Both the position numbers and the translations under genes were made by a program. From Salibaculum halophilum (GTDB lineage: Bacteria; Pseudomonadota; Alphaproteobacteria; Rhodobacterales; Rhodobacteraceae), in the NCBI RefSeq assembly GCF_002094885.1, contig NZ_MSIT01000003.1:216634-280633 (forward strand): 64,000 nucleotides of DNA, written 5' to 3'. This document shows positions 1 through 7,846 of the stretch, piece after piece (within the stretch, counting starts at the first letter, position 1; each line of letters opens with the position of its first letter). The notes below the pieces were generated by a model. That model searched no databases. It had not been told where the DNA came from and saw only the letters and a program-made list of their open reading frames with translations.

Positions 1-1201
1 CTTGCGGAGTCGATGCCTCGTTGAACACGTTGGCGCTGACGCTCCACATGGTGTTCCAGGTGTTGGGCTCGCCGCGCGACAGGATCTGGTGGGCGACGCG
101 GATCGTGCTTTCGCAATCCTGCCGCCACGAGATCATTTCCTGCGCCAGCGGGTCCTCGACCTCGAACTGCGCGTTCGACAACGAGAAGAAGCCGGGCAGC
201 TCGTTGGTGTAAAGGCTGGCGAATTCCGGGCTGGCGACCCATTCCAGGAAGGTGCGCGCAGCTTCGGGGTTGTCGGTACCCGCGTTCATGCCGATGCCGA
301 TGTCGGTGTGATCCGAGATGTAGCAGGTATCACCCGCGGCCTCGACGGGCGGGGGAAAGGCGCCCATCTCGAAGACGGCCTGATCGTTGAAGCCGCCGAT
401 TTCCCAGGACCCGGCCGGGTAGATCGCCGCGCGACCCAACGTGAACAGGTTCTGGCTGTCGGTGTAGCCCTGCGCCTGGTAGGCGCGGCCCATGTAGTCG
501 TTCCAGCGCTGCATCACCTCGAAGGGCTTGACGAACTGCGGGTCGGTGAATTCCGCCGACCCGTCGAGCAGGGCCTGCCGGCCTTCCTCGCCGTTCCAGT
601 AGGTCGGGCCGATGTTGGTATAGGCCATGGTGGCCGCCTCCCACTGGTCGGCCGAACCGATGGCCAGCGGCGTGTAGGTGCCATCCTCCTTGATCGCGTC
701 GAGGACACCGAAGAACTCCTCGACGGTCTCGGGCTCCTCCAGGCCCAGCTCCGCAAAGGCCTCGGCATTGTAGATGAAGCCATGGATGACCGAGGCCATG
801 GGAACGCAGAAGGTGGCGCTGCCGTCGTCGGTCTGCCAAGCGGCCTTGGCAAAATCAGGGAAATTGTCCAGCCCGTCGAGCCCCGAGATATCCGCCAGCT
901 GGCCGCGCTGATAGAGCGCGAGCGAGCCGTCGAAGGGCCGGCAGGTGATCAGGTCGCCGGCGGTGCCGCCGTCGAGCCGCGCGTTCAGGGCCGCGTTGTA
1001 TTCGGTGGGCGAGGTCGGCGTGAACTCGACGTCGATCTCCGGGTGCTGGGCCTCGAAGGCGGGGATCAGGACATCGTCCCAGATCGCCTGGTCCTCGGAC
1101 CGCCAGCTTTCGATGGACAGAGTGGCGTCCTGCGCCAGCGCCGCCGTCCCGGCAACGCATAGCGCCAGGGTGGCCGTGGTGGTCTTCATGATGCGCGTCA
1201 T
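1..1201 (-). CDS. Sugar ABC transporter substrate-binding protein (3' end outside window)
   Basis: Periplasmic solute-binding protein of the extracellular family 1 type, feeding a sugar to an ABC importer whose permeases are not in the window. The visible 400 codons begin with a signal peptide (MTRIMKTTTATLAL, then an Ala-Gln-Ala cleavage region near residue 24). The mature part has family-1 traits: an early 'SIESWRSED' strand, 'PAGSWEIG' and 'NPEAARTFLEW' near the visible C-terminus. The start at 1201 is preceded by GAGGGAG at good spacing; an in-frame ATG at 1189 is an alternative. The gene diverges from amino-sugar catabolic genes, so GlcNAc or a chitin-derived oligosaccharide is the likely ligand. 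That is inferred from neighbours, not from binding-site residues. Confidence 0.85.
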   Translation of the reverse strand, partial: MTRIMKTTTATLALCVAGTAALAQDATLSIESWRSEDQAIWDDVLIPAFEAQHPEIDVEFTPTSPTEYNAALNARLDGGTAGDLITCRPFDGSLALYQRGQLADISGLDGLDNFPDFAKAAWQTDDGSATFCVPMASVIHGFIYNAEAFAELGLEEPETVEEFFGVLDAIKEDGTYTPLAIGSADQWEAATMAYTNIGPTYWNGEEGRQALLDGSAEFTDPQFVKPFEVMQRWNDYMGRAYQAQGYTDSQNLFTLGRAAIYPAGSWEIGGFNDQAVFEMGAFPPPVEAAGDTCYISDHTDIGIGMNAGTDNPEAARTFLEWVASPEFASLYTNELPGFFSLSNAQFEVEDPLAQEMISWRQDCESTIRVAHQILSRGEPNTWNTMWSVSANVFNEASTPQ

Positions 1202-1397
1202 CTCGCACTCCCTCTTGTTTTGGTCTGGCGTCGTTGTTCCGTGTGACCCCTCGAAGGCATGCGCCAGGTGCACGCCGGCAAACGAGGAGCGATCGGGCCA
1301 CCCCGGGCCGCCGGAAACGGCAAGTTGGGCGACGAATCGATCTATCTTTGACAATCGCGAATCTTAACTCCAATAGCAAGACCAATTTGCAATATGT

Positions 1398-1421
1398 AAT
1401 ACCAAATATGATTTTGGTATT
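1398..1421. promoter_or_regulatory. Palindromic operator candidate between binding protein and kinase
   Basis: A perfect 9-bp inverted repeat, AATACCAAA-N6-TTTGGTATT, sits in an AT-rich island of an otherwise GC-rich divergent intergenic region. The spacer reads TATGAT, a near-consensus -10 hexamer, so a bound repressor would cover a promoter. Outer CCAATT (1382-1387) and AATTGG (1424-1429) extend the symmetry imperfectly. The GntR/UTRA regulator at 2382 is the obvious candidate binder, by inference. Confidence 0.55.
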
Positions 1422-1485
1422 GTAATTGGACGGGCGGTTGGATACGCTGCACCCGAACCGCACACAGAGGAAAGGTCCGCGACCG

Positions 1486-2385
1486 ATGGCACCCCCTATC
1501 CCCCTTGTCGTGATCGACGGCGGCGGTACAGGCTCGCGCCTGCGCGCCATCGCCGGCGACGGGGGTGTTCTGGCCGAGGCCAGCGCCGGCCCGTCGAACC
1601 TGACCTACGGTGTCGAGGCCGCCTGGCGCAGCGTTGCCGGCGGCCTTGCCGACCTGTCTGACAGGACCGGCCTGTCAATCGAGGGCACGCGCCTTTGGTG
1701 CGGCTTCGCCGGCGGGCGCTCGCCCCAGCGGCAGGCCGAATTCCGCGCCGCCAACCCGGTCGCCGCCTCCGATATCGCCATTGTCACCGACGGCTTTGCC
1801 GCGCTGGTGGGTGCCCATGGCGGACGGCCCGGCATCGTGCTGGCGGTGGGCACCGGCGTTGCCGCCTATGCCCTCTCGGCGCGGGGCGCCGTCGCGTCGT
1901 CCAGCGCCTGGGGCTACAAGATCGGGGACGAAGGCAGCGGCGGCTGGCTCGGCAACCGTGCGGTGGCCCTACTGGCCCGCCATCTGGACGGCCGTCACCC
2001 CGGGAACAGCGCCCTGTTCGACACCCTGCGCGGCGAGGTGGGCAGTGATTTCAACGCCATCCAGGCGTGGCTGGCGCAGGCCGATGCCACGCGCTTTGCA
2101 TCCCTCGCCCCGCGCGTCATCGAAGCGGCGGAGGCGGGCGACGCCGTCGCGCGCGACCTGCTGGAAACCGCCGGGGCGGAACTGTCCTGTGCTGTCCGCG
2201 CGGTCGATTCGGGTCAGCCGCTGGCAGTGCTCGGTGGCTTGGCCGGGATCATGACACCGTACCTTGCCGCCGACCTGCAGGCCCGGGTGGTCCCTGCACG
2301 CGGCACCGCGCTTGACGGACTGAGGATCATGGCCGCACGCGACTGGCGCAGCGAAGAGAGTCTGGCCGCGGAGGTCGGGCCATGA
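1486..2385 (+). CDS. BadF/BadG-type ATPase, probable N-acetylglucosamine kinase
   Basis: Probably phosphorylates GlcNAc (or glucosamine) on import to give the 6-phosphate used by NagA. The 299-residue protein has the ASKHA fold signatures: phosphate-1 loop 'VVIDGGGTGS' at the N-terminus, 'AVGTGVAAYA' mid-protein and 'GDEGSGGWLG', typical of BadF/BadG/BcrA/BcrD ATPases and the eukaryotic-type GlcNAc kinases. The ATG at 1486 was chosen because AGAGGAAAGG lies about 10 nt upstream; the open frame extends further 5' without support. The stop overlaps the next start by 4 nt (ATGA), so it is translationally coupled to the GntR gene. Substrate assignment rests on the adjacent nagA and nagB. Confidence 0.8.
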   Translation: MAPPIPLVVIDGGGTGSRLRAIAGDGGVLAEASAGPSNLTYGVEAAWRSVAGGLADLSDRTGLSIEGTRLWCGFAGGRSPQRQAEFRAANPVAASDIAIVTDGFAALVGAHGGRPGIVLAVGTGVAAYALSARGAVASSSAWGYKIGDEGSGGWLGNRAVALLARHLDGRHPGNSALFDTLRGEVGSDFNAIQAWLAQADATRFASLAPRVIEAAEAGDAVARDLLETAGAELSCAVRAVDSGQPLAVLGGLAGIMTPYLAADLQARVVPARGTALDGLRIMAARDWRSEESLAAEVGP

Positions 2386-3092
2386 CCGAAGTCACGCAAC
2401 CCGCACAGGCCCGGTACAAGCGTCTGGCCGACGGGCTGATACGCCAGATCGAGGCGGGCGAGCTGGCCCCCGGCACCGCGCTGCCGCCCGAACGCAGCCT
2501 GGCCGAGATGCACGGGGTCAGCCGCGTGACCGTGCGGCGCGCCATCAAGCACCTGGGCGAGCGCGGCCTGATCGAGCAGCGCCGTGGTGCAGGCACCTTC
2601 GTGTCCCAGCGCGTCTCGCAGCCGCTGTCGGTGCTGACGAGCTTTTCCGAGGACCTGGCCGCGCGCGGCATGACCGGGCAGTCGCGCGTCATCTCCAGCG
2701 GCCGGGGCCGCGCCACCCCCGAGGAGGTCATCGCACTCGGGCTCGGGCCGAACGCGCCGGTCACGCGGATCACCCGGTTGCGGTCCGCCGACGGCCAGCC
2801 CCTGGCCGTGGAGGCCACGACCGTCCTGTCCGAGGCGCTGGCCAACCCCCGGCTGATCTCGGACTCGCTCTATGAAACCATGGAAACCTGCGGGATGCGC
2901 CCGGTGCGGGCCGTGCAGCGGCTGACCGCCGTCGCCATCGAGCCCGAGATGTCCAGGCGTCTGGACGTTGCCCCCGGCGCCCCGGGGCTGCTGATCACGC
3001 GCATCGGCTATACCGCCGCCGACCGCGCCGTCGAACTGACGCGGTCGACCTTTCGCGGCGACCGCTGGGACTTCGTCACGGAGCTTTCATGA
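2382..3092 (+). CDS. GntR family regulator with UTRA domain (HutC subfamily)
   Basis: A 236-residue transcription factor with an N-terminal winged helix (residues about 8-75; 'GVSRVTVRRAIKHL' is the recognition helix, 'RRGAGTFV' the wing) and a C-terminal UTRA ligand domain (about 95-235) like those that bind phosphosugars such as GlcN6P or GlcNAc6P. It lies inside the amino-sugar operon, overlapping the kinase upstream and nagA downstream by 4 nt each, so it is probably the local repressor. A paralogue with the same architecture lies at 5074. Ligand and operator are inferred. Confidence 0.85.
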   Translation: MTEVTQPAQARYKRLADGLIRQIEAGELAPGTALPPERSLAEMHGVSRVTVRRAIKHLGERGLIEQRRGAGTFVSQRVSQPLSVLTSFSEDLAARGMTGQSRVISSGRGRATPEEVIALGLGPNAPVTRITRLRSADGQPLAVEATTVLSEALANPRLISDSLYETMETCGMRPVRAVQRLTAVAIEPEMSRRLDVAPGAPGLLITRIGYTAADRAVELTRSTFRGDRWDFVTELS

Positions 3093-4213
3093 CATCACCG
3101 GAGCCGACACCGCCGCGCAGCCTGACCGGCTGCATCCTGACCGAAACCGGCTGGATCGACGGCACCCTGCATTGCGGCGACCGGATCACCGCGATCGAGG
3201 GCGAGACGGTCGAGACCCCGGCCGCGCCCTACATCCTGCCCGGTTTCGTGGACCTGCACGTTCACGGCGGCGGGGGCCACGACATGATGACCGGCGCCGG
3301 GGCGATCCGCGGGGCGGCCGCGCTGCATGCCCGCCACGGCACCACCGCGATGCTGCCCACCTCCGTGACCGCGCCGACCGCCGACCTGAGCGCCTTCCTG
3401 TCGGCCGTCGCCGCCTGCATGGACCGGCCCGATCCCGGGGTCGCGCGCATCCTCGGCGCGCATCTGGAGGGCCCGGTCATCAATCCCCACAAGCTGGGCG
3501 CCCAGCCGCCCCACACCGCCCCGCCGGACCCGGACCAGCTGCGCGCCTGGGCGGCGATGGCCCCGATCCGGGTGATGACCTTCGCCCCCGAAATGGACCC
3601 GGGCCACGCCCTGGAGGATACCATGCACGCGCTGGATATCCGCGCCCAGCTGGGCCATTCGCTGTGCGACTATGCCACCGCCCGGGGCGCCCTGGCGCGC
3701 GGCTGCGGCGTCACCCACCTGTTCAACGCCATGAGCCCGCTGTCACACCGGGACAACGGCCTGGCCGGCGCCGCGCTGGCCCATGCCGATCATGCCGAGA
3801 TCATTCCCGACCTGATCCACGTCGAACCCGGCGCCATCCTCGCTGCGCGGCGGGCGATCCCGCACCTTCACGGCGTCACCGACGCCACCGCGGGCGCCGG
3901 GATGCCGGACGGGCCCTACCAGCTGGGCCGCCACGCGGTGACCAAGGCGCGCGGGGCCATGCGGCTGGACGACGGCACACTGGCCGGGTCGGCGCTGACG
4001 ATGGATGTGGCGCTGCGCAATCTGGTCGGCCTTGGCCTGCCGCTGGCCGAGGCGGCGCGGCGCCTCTCGACCCTGCCCGCCGATTGGCTTGGCGAGGCCG
4101 AGATCGGCCGGCTGACCCCCGGCGCCCAAGCGGATGTCCTGCACTTCGATCGCGACCTGGCACTCGTTGACGTGATGATCGGCGGCCAGTCCCTGCCACC
4201 CGAGGAGACCTGA
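3089..4213 (+). CDS. nagA: N-acetylglucosamine-6-phosphate deacetylase
   Basis: Hydrolyses GlcNAc-6-phosphate to glucosamine-6-phosphate and acetate in the cytoplasm. The 374 residues fit the amidohydrolase family: metal site 'GFVDLHVHGGGG' near residue 54, 'HLEGPVINPHKLGA' with the conserved Glu, 'LGHSLCDY' and 'THLFNAMSPL' carrying metal and substrate histidines, and 'LAGSALTMD' near the C-terminus. Length is normal for NagA. The start overlaps the GntR stop (ATGA) and its stop shares one base with the nagB start, so the run is translated as one unit. Confidence 0.93.
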   Translation: MTSPEPTPPRSLTGCILTETGWIDGTLHCGDRITAIEGETVETPAAPYILPGFVDLHVHGGGGHDMMTGAGAIRGAAALHARHGTTAMLPTSVTAPTADLSAFLSAVAACMDRPDPGVARILGAHLEGPVINPHKLGAQPPHTAPPDPDQLRAWAAMAPIRVMTFAPEMDPGHALEDTMHALDIRAQLGHSLCDYATARGALARGCGVTHLFNAMSPLSHRDNGLAGAALAHADHAEIIPDLIHVEPGAILAARRAIPHLHGVTDATAGAGMPDGPYQLGRHAVTKARGAMRLDDGTLAGSALTMDVALRNLVGLGLPLAEAARRLSTLPADWLGEAEIGRLTPGAQADVLHFDRDLALVDVMIGGQSLPPEET

Positions 4214-4998
4214 TGGAAATCCTGCCCTGCAAGAGCCGCGCCGACGCCGTGGCGCTGACCGCCAAGCTGATCGGTGCGCGCCTGGACGCGACACCCGAGA
4301 TGGTGCTGGGCCTGGCCACCGGGCGCACCATGGAAGAGGTCTACGACCACCTGGCCACCAATGGTGCGCGTTTCGACCGCTGCACGACCTTCAACCTGGA
4401 CGAATACGTCGGCCTGCCGCCAAACCACCCGCAAAGCTACGCCGCCTACATGGCCGGGCACCTCTTCGACCGGGTCGATATCGACCGCGCATGCACCCAC
4501 CTGCCCGATGGCATGGCCGCGGACCTCGGCCACGCCGCGCGCGACTACGAGGCGCGGATCGCCGCCGCCGGCGGCATCGACCTGCAGCTACTGGGGATCG
4601 GCGCGGCGGGCCACATCGGTTTCAACGAACCGTTGTCGGCCTTCCGCTCGCGCACGCGCGACAAGATCCTGACCCCGACGACCCGTGACCAGAACGCCGG
4701 CATGTTCGGCGGCGACGCCGCGCGCGTGCCCAAGCGGGCCCTGACCATGGGGGTGGGCACGATCCTCGAGGCGGGCGAGCTGATCCTGCTGGCCTGCGGC
4801 GCGGCCAAGGCCGAGGTCGTCGCCCGCGCTGTCGAGGGGCCGCTGACCGCGCGGGTCAGCGCCTCGGCGATCCAGCTGCACCCGGCCTGCAAGGTGATCC
4901 TGGATCCGGAGGCCGCCGCGGCCCTCGAGGATATCGCCTACTATCGTTTTGTCTGTGCCAACGAAGAGAAATGGGACCCCTACCGCGACCACCTGTGA
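4213..4998 (+). CDS. nagB: Glucosamine-6-phosphate deaminase
   Basis: Converts glucosamine-6-phosphate to fructose-6-phosphate and ammonia, the last step of GlcNAc use. The 261-residue protein carries the family block 'FNLDEYVGLPPNHPQSY' with the catalytic Asp (D63), and 'GHIGFNEP' with the catalytic His (H134) and Glu (E139). Just before that His, the position equivalent to E. coli Asp141 is Ala132 (the pair reads Ala-Ala instead of Asn-Asp), a departure from the classical catalytic set. The start is TGATG-coupled to nagA. A related sugar-phosphate isomerase activity remains possible given that substitution. Confidence 0.85.
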   Translation: MEILPCKSRADAVALTAKLIGARLDATPEMVLGLATGRTMEEVYDHLATNGARFDRCTTFNLDEYVGLPPNHPQSYAAYMAGHLFDRVDIDRACTHLPDGMAADLGHAARDYEARIAAAGGIDLQLLGIGAAGHIGFNEPLSAFRSRTRDKILTPTTRDQNAGMFGGDAARVPKRALTMGVGTILEAGELILLACGAAKAEVVARAVEGPLTARVSASAIQLHPACKVILDPEAAAALEDIAYYRFVCANEEKWDPYRDHL

Positions 4999-5073
4999 AG
5001 GGCCGCCCCGCGGCCGCCTGCCGACCCGAAAGAACTTGACCCCGCAAGGTCCGGTAATATCCCGCCAACACGA

Positions 5074-5853
5074 ATGAACAGGTCCGACGTGAACGCCAGT
5101 GCCGATACCCTCTTCGCAGCCTCCGCCTGGCACGCGCCCGGGGACGGCCCGCGGTATCTGCAACTGTCGCGCCACATCGCCGATGCCATCAAGGACGGCA
5201 CCCTGCGCGAGGGCGAGAGACTGCCTGCCGAACGCGACCTTGCCGATCTGGCCGATGTCAGCCGCGTCACCGTGCGCCGGGCGGTGGCCGAGCTTGTCCG
5301 CTCGGGCCTGATCGCGCAGCGCCGCGGTGCGGGCAGCTTCGTGACCGGCACCGCACCCCGGACGGAACAATCCCTGTCGACCCTCGTCTCGTTCACCGAG
5401 AACATGAAGGCGCGCGGGCGGATCTCGACCAGCCGCGTGCTCGGCCGGGGGCTGCATGCCCCCAGCCCCGACGAGATGATGGCGCTGGGCCTGTCGCCCG
5501 CGCGCCAGGTCGCGCGGCTGGAACGGTTGCGCAGCGCCGATGGCACGCCAATGGCGATCGAGCGGTCCTCTCTGCCGGCCGATGTGCTGCCCGATCCCGG
5601 GGCGGTTGAAACCTCGCTCTACGAGGTGCTGCGCCGCCGCGGACAGGCGCCCGGCCGGGCCGTCCAGCGGGTCACGGCCGTGAACGTGACAGGGCCGGAC
5701 GCCGAGTTGCTCTGCCTGCCCGAGAATACCGCGATCCTGCGGATCGACCGGACCGGCTATCTCGACAGTGGCCGCCCTGTGGAGTTCACGCGCGGTTTCT
5801 ACCGGTCGGATTTCTACGATTTCGTCTCGGAATTGCGCCCGGACCGCGAATGA
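5074..5853 (+). CDS. Second GntR/UTRA family regulator
   Basis: A 259-residue HutC-type regulator closely similar to the one at 2382: winged helix (about 22-95, 'DVSRVTVRRAVAEL' and 'RRGAGSFV') and UTRA domain ('RLERLRSADGTPMAIE', 'DFYDFVSELRP'). It follows nagB by 75 nt, without overlap, so it may have its own promoter. Shared blocks such as 'RLRSADG', 'RAVQR-TAV' and 'DFV-ELS/R' suggest an ancient local duplication. It probably senses a second sugar phosphate, or regulates the downstream uronate-dehydrogenase-like gene; neither can be shown here. Confidence 0.83.
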   Translation: MNRSDVNASADTLFAASAWHAPGDGPRYLQLSRHIADAIKDGTLREGERLPAERDLADLADVSRVTVRRAVAELVRSGLIAQRRGAGSFVTGTAPRTEQSLSTLVSFTENMKARGRISTSRVLGRGLHAPSPDEMMALGLSPARQVARLERLRSADGTPMAIERSSLPADVLPDPGAVETSLYEVLRRRGQAPGRAVQRVTAVNVTGPDAELLCLPENTAILRIDRTGYLDSGRPVEFTRGFYRSDFYDFVSELRPDRE

Positions 5854-5950
5854 AGGCCCACCAGCCGGACCCCGCCGCACGCGCCCGGGCCACTTGACCT
5901 TGCCCGCGCCGCGGCGCAGCCTCGCTGCAGGCATCAAGGAGACGGCCGAC

Positions 5951-6874
5951 ATGAAGAAGATCGTTCTCACCGGGGCCTGCGGCGCCCTTGGCATGCAGAT
6001 CCGCGAGACCCTGGCCGGTCAGGCCGCGGAGTTGCTGTCGGTCGACATATCGCCCACACCCGAGACGCTTCTGCCCAACGAGCGGTTCGAGCAGGTGGAC
6101 GTGGCCGACATGGCCGCCTTCGCGCCGCTGGTCGCCGGGGCCGACATGGTCGTCCATTTCGCCGCCATCGTCGACGAACGCCCTTTCGAGGAGCTTCTGG
6201 GCCCGAATTTCATCGCCGCCTACAACGTCTGGGAGGCGGCCTGGCAGCACGGCGCCCGGCGGGTCGTCTATGCCTCGTCGGTGCACGCGGTGGGCATGCA
6301 CGAGACGACCGCCGGCATCGGTCTGGACGCGCCGCACCGGCCCGACACCTACTATGGGCTGGCCAAGTGCTTTGCCGAGGACATGGGCCGGATGTACTGG
6401 GAAAAGCGCGGGCTGGAAGCGGTCTGCCTGCGCATCTTTTCCTGCACCGCCGCGCCGCAGAACCTGCGCGCCCTGCAGACCTGGCTGAGCTTCGATGACC
6501 TGCGCCAGCTGGTCCGCCGGGCGGTCGAGGCGCCGGTGACCGGCTTTGCCACCGTCTACGGGGTTTCCGCCAACACCCGCGCGCCGATCCGTAACGACAC
6601 CGCCGGGTTCCTCGGCTTTCGCCCCGTCGACAATGCCGAGGACTGGGCCGAGGCGCTACAGGCCGATAGCCCCCACCCGGCGCCCGACGACATGAACTTC
6701 ACCCGGCTGGGCGGCCCCTTTGCCGCCGTGCCGCTAGGCGAGTCCGGCCTGGCCGGGATCAGGGCCATGAGTGGCGGCGACGGCGCCCCGCCGCCCGAGG
6801 CCGAAACCGCGCCGGCGGCGGGGTCGAACGCCGACAAGCTGCCCCGCTTCCTGTCGCGCAAGATGGGTGACTGA
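5951..6874 (+). CDS. NAD-dependent epimerase/dehydratase family, uronate dehydrogenase-like
   Basis: A 307-residue extended short-chain dehydrogenase. The N-terminal 'VLTGACGALGMQI' is the Rossmann NAD loop, 'YASSVHAVG' carries the catalytic Ser and 'YYGLAKCFAED' the YxxxK pair. The later blocks 'CLRIFSC', 'LSFDDLRQLVRRAVEAP' and 'FLGFRPVDNAEDW' closely resemble bacterial uronate dehydrogenases, which oxidise galacturonate or glucuronate to aldarolactones. The last 40 or so residues are a Pro/Ala-rich tail beyond the family core. The start at 5951 has AAGGAG 7 nt upstream. Placement after an amino-sugar operon hints at a sugar dehydrogenase, but substrate is uncertain. Confidence 0.78.
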   Translation: MKKIVLTGACGALGMQIRETLAGQAAELLSVDISPTPETLLPNERFEQVDVADMAAFAPLVAGADMVVHFAAIVDERPFEELLGPNFIAAYNVWEAAWQHGARRVVYASSVHAVGMHETTAGIGLDAPHRPDTYYGLAKCFAEDMGRMYWEKRGLEAVCLRIFSCTAAPQNLRALQTWLSFDDLRQLVRRAVEAPVTGFATVYGVSANTRAPIRNDTAGFLGFRPVDNAEDWAEALQADSPHPAPDDMNFTRLGGPFAAVPLGESGLAGIRAMSGGDGAPPPEAETAPAAGSNADKLPRFLSRKMGD

Positions 6875-6895
6875 GGCCCGGCGTACTCCGCGGCT

Positions 6896-6914
6896 GCGCC
6901 CGGGCGCCGGGCGC
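6896..6914. other. Stem-loop between dehydrogenase and AraC gene
   Basis: GCGCCCGG-GCG-CCGGGCGC forms a perfect 8-bp stem with a 3-nt loop, 14 nt before the AraC-type start at 6929. There is no T-run after it, so it is not a classical terminator; it could attenuate read-through or mask the start. Confidence 0.45.
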
Positions 6915-6928
6915 GGCATGGGGCGCCC

Positions 6929-7780
6929 ATGACCGAGGCGGGCACCCCTGTTCTGGCCTTTCCCGAGGGGGTTTTTCCGGGTGCGACGCACCACCTGGTG
7001 CGCGCGGAACTGACAGCGCGGCGGCCGCGCCGCCTGCACGGGCACGCATTTCATGAACTGCTCTGGGTGCAGAACGGGCGCGTGCGCCATCACCTGCCCG
7101 ACCGGCGCGAGGACCTGACCGAGGGCGACCTGATCTTCCTGCGCCCCGGCGACGTCCACGGCCTGCAGGGGCGGGGCGCGGCGGCCATGGTCGTCTCGCT
7201 GTCGATCCGCGACAGTGCCATCGCAACGCTGGGTGCGCACCACCCGACGCTGGCCGGAACGGGCTTCTGGTCGGAGGCGGCCGACCCGCCCCGGCATCAC
7301 CTGGACATGCGCCGCATGGCCGAGGTCAATCACGCCGCCCTGCGGCTGGAACGCGCGCCGCGCGATGCGCTCGCGCTCGAGGCCTTCCTGCTGCCGCTGT
7401 TGGCCGACCTCGCGCAGGTGCCCGCGGACGTCCCGCCCGAGGCGCCGGCCTGGCTGCACCGGGCCTGCACCGGCGCGCAGCGGCCCGAGGTCTTTCGCGA
7501 GGGCGCCGCGGGGCTGGTCCGCGTGGCCGGCCGCGCCCACCCGCACGTGGCGCGCACGATGCGCCGCTTCATGGGCCAGACACCGTCGGACTACGTCAAC
7601 GCCCGGCGCATGGCCCATGCCGCAACCCGCCTGCTAGGCAGCGAGGACAGCCTGGTCGAGATCGCCGCCGAGTGCGGGGTTGCCAACCTTTCGCATTTTC
7701 ACAAGCTGTTCCTGGCCGCCCACGGCCAGACGCCGCAGCGGTTCCGCCGCGCCCGCCGCCAGCAGTTGATACAGCCCTGA
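6929..7780 (+). CDS. AraC family transcriptional regulator
   Basis: A 283-residue regulator with an N-terminal cupin-like sensor ('HGHAFHELLWVQNGRVRHHLP', 'GDLIFLRPGDVHGLQG', about residues 25-80) and a C-terminal pair of helix-turn-helices (about 185-280), the second ending 'SLVEIAAECGVANLSHFHKLF'. The cupin type usually senses a sugar or related small molecule. It precedes deoC and the aldehyde dehydrogenase by 66 nt on the same strand and may control them, by position only. No good Shine-Dalgarno is visible before the ATG; a hairpin lies 14 nt upstream. Confidence 0.82.
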   Translation: MTEAGTPVLAFPEGVFPGATHHLVRAELTARRPRRLHGHAFHELLWVQNGRVRHHLPDRREDLTEGDLIFLRPGDVHGLQGRGAAAMVVSLSIRDSAIATLGAHHPTLAGTGFWSEAADPPRHHLDMRRMAEVNHAALRLERAPRDALALEAFLLPLLADLAQVPADVPPEAPAWLHRACTGAQRPEVFREGAAGLVRVAGRAHPHVARTMRRFMGQTPSDYVNARRMAHAATRLLGSEDSLVEIAAECGVANLSHFHKLFLAAHGQTPQRFRRARRQQLIQP

Positions 7781-7846
7781 CGCCGCGCCACGTCTTGCCA
7801 GCCCACGCCCCCCGTGACAGGCTTCGCCCATCGACGGGAGGCCCCT

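Noticed and set aside
1348..1376. TTGACA promoter box in the nag intergenic region
   Set aside because: Seventeen bases downstream there is only CAATAG, a poor -10, and the palindrome's TATGAT is not at a useful distance.
5036..5060. Sigma-70 promoter TTGACC...TAATAT before the second GntR gene
   Set aside because: Spacer is 13 nt, too short for a normal sigma-70 promoter, so it was not listed.
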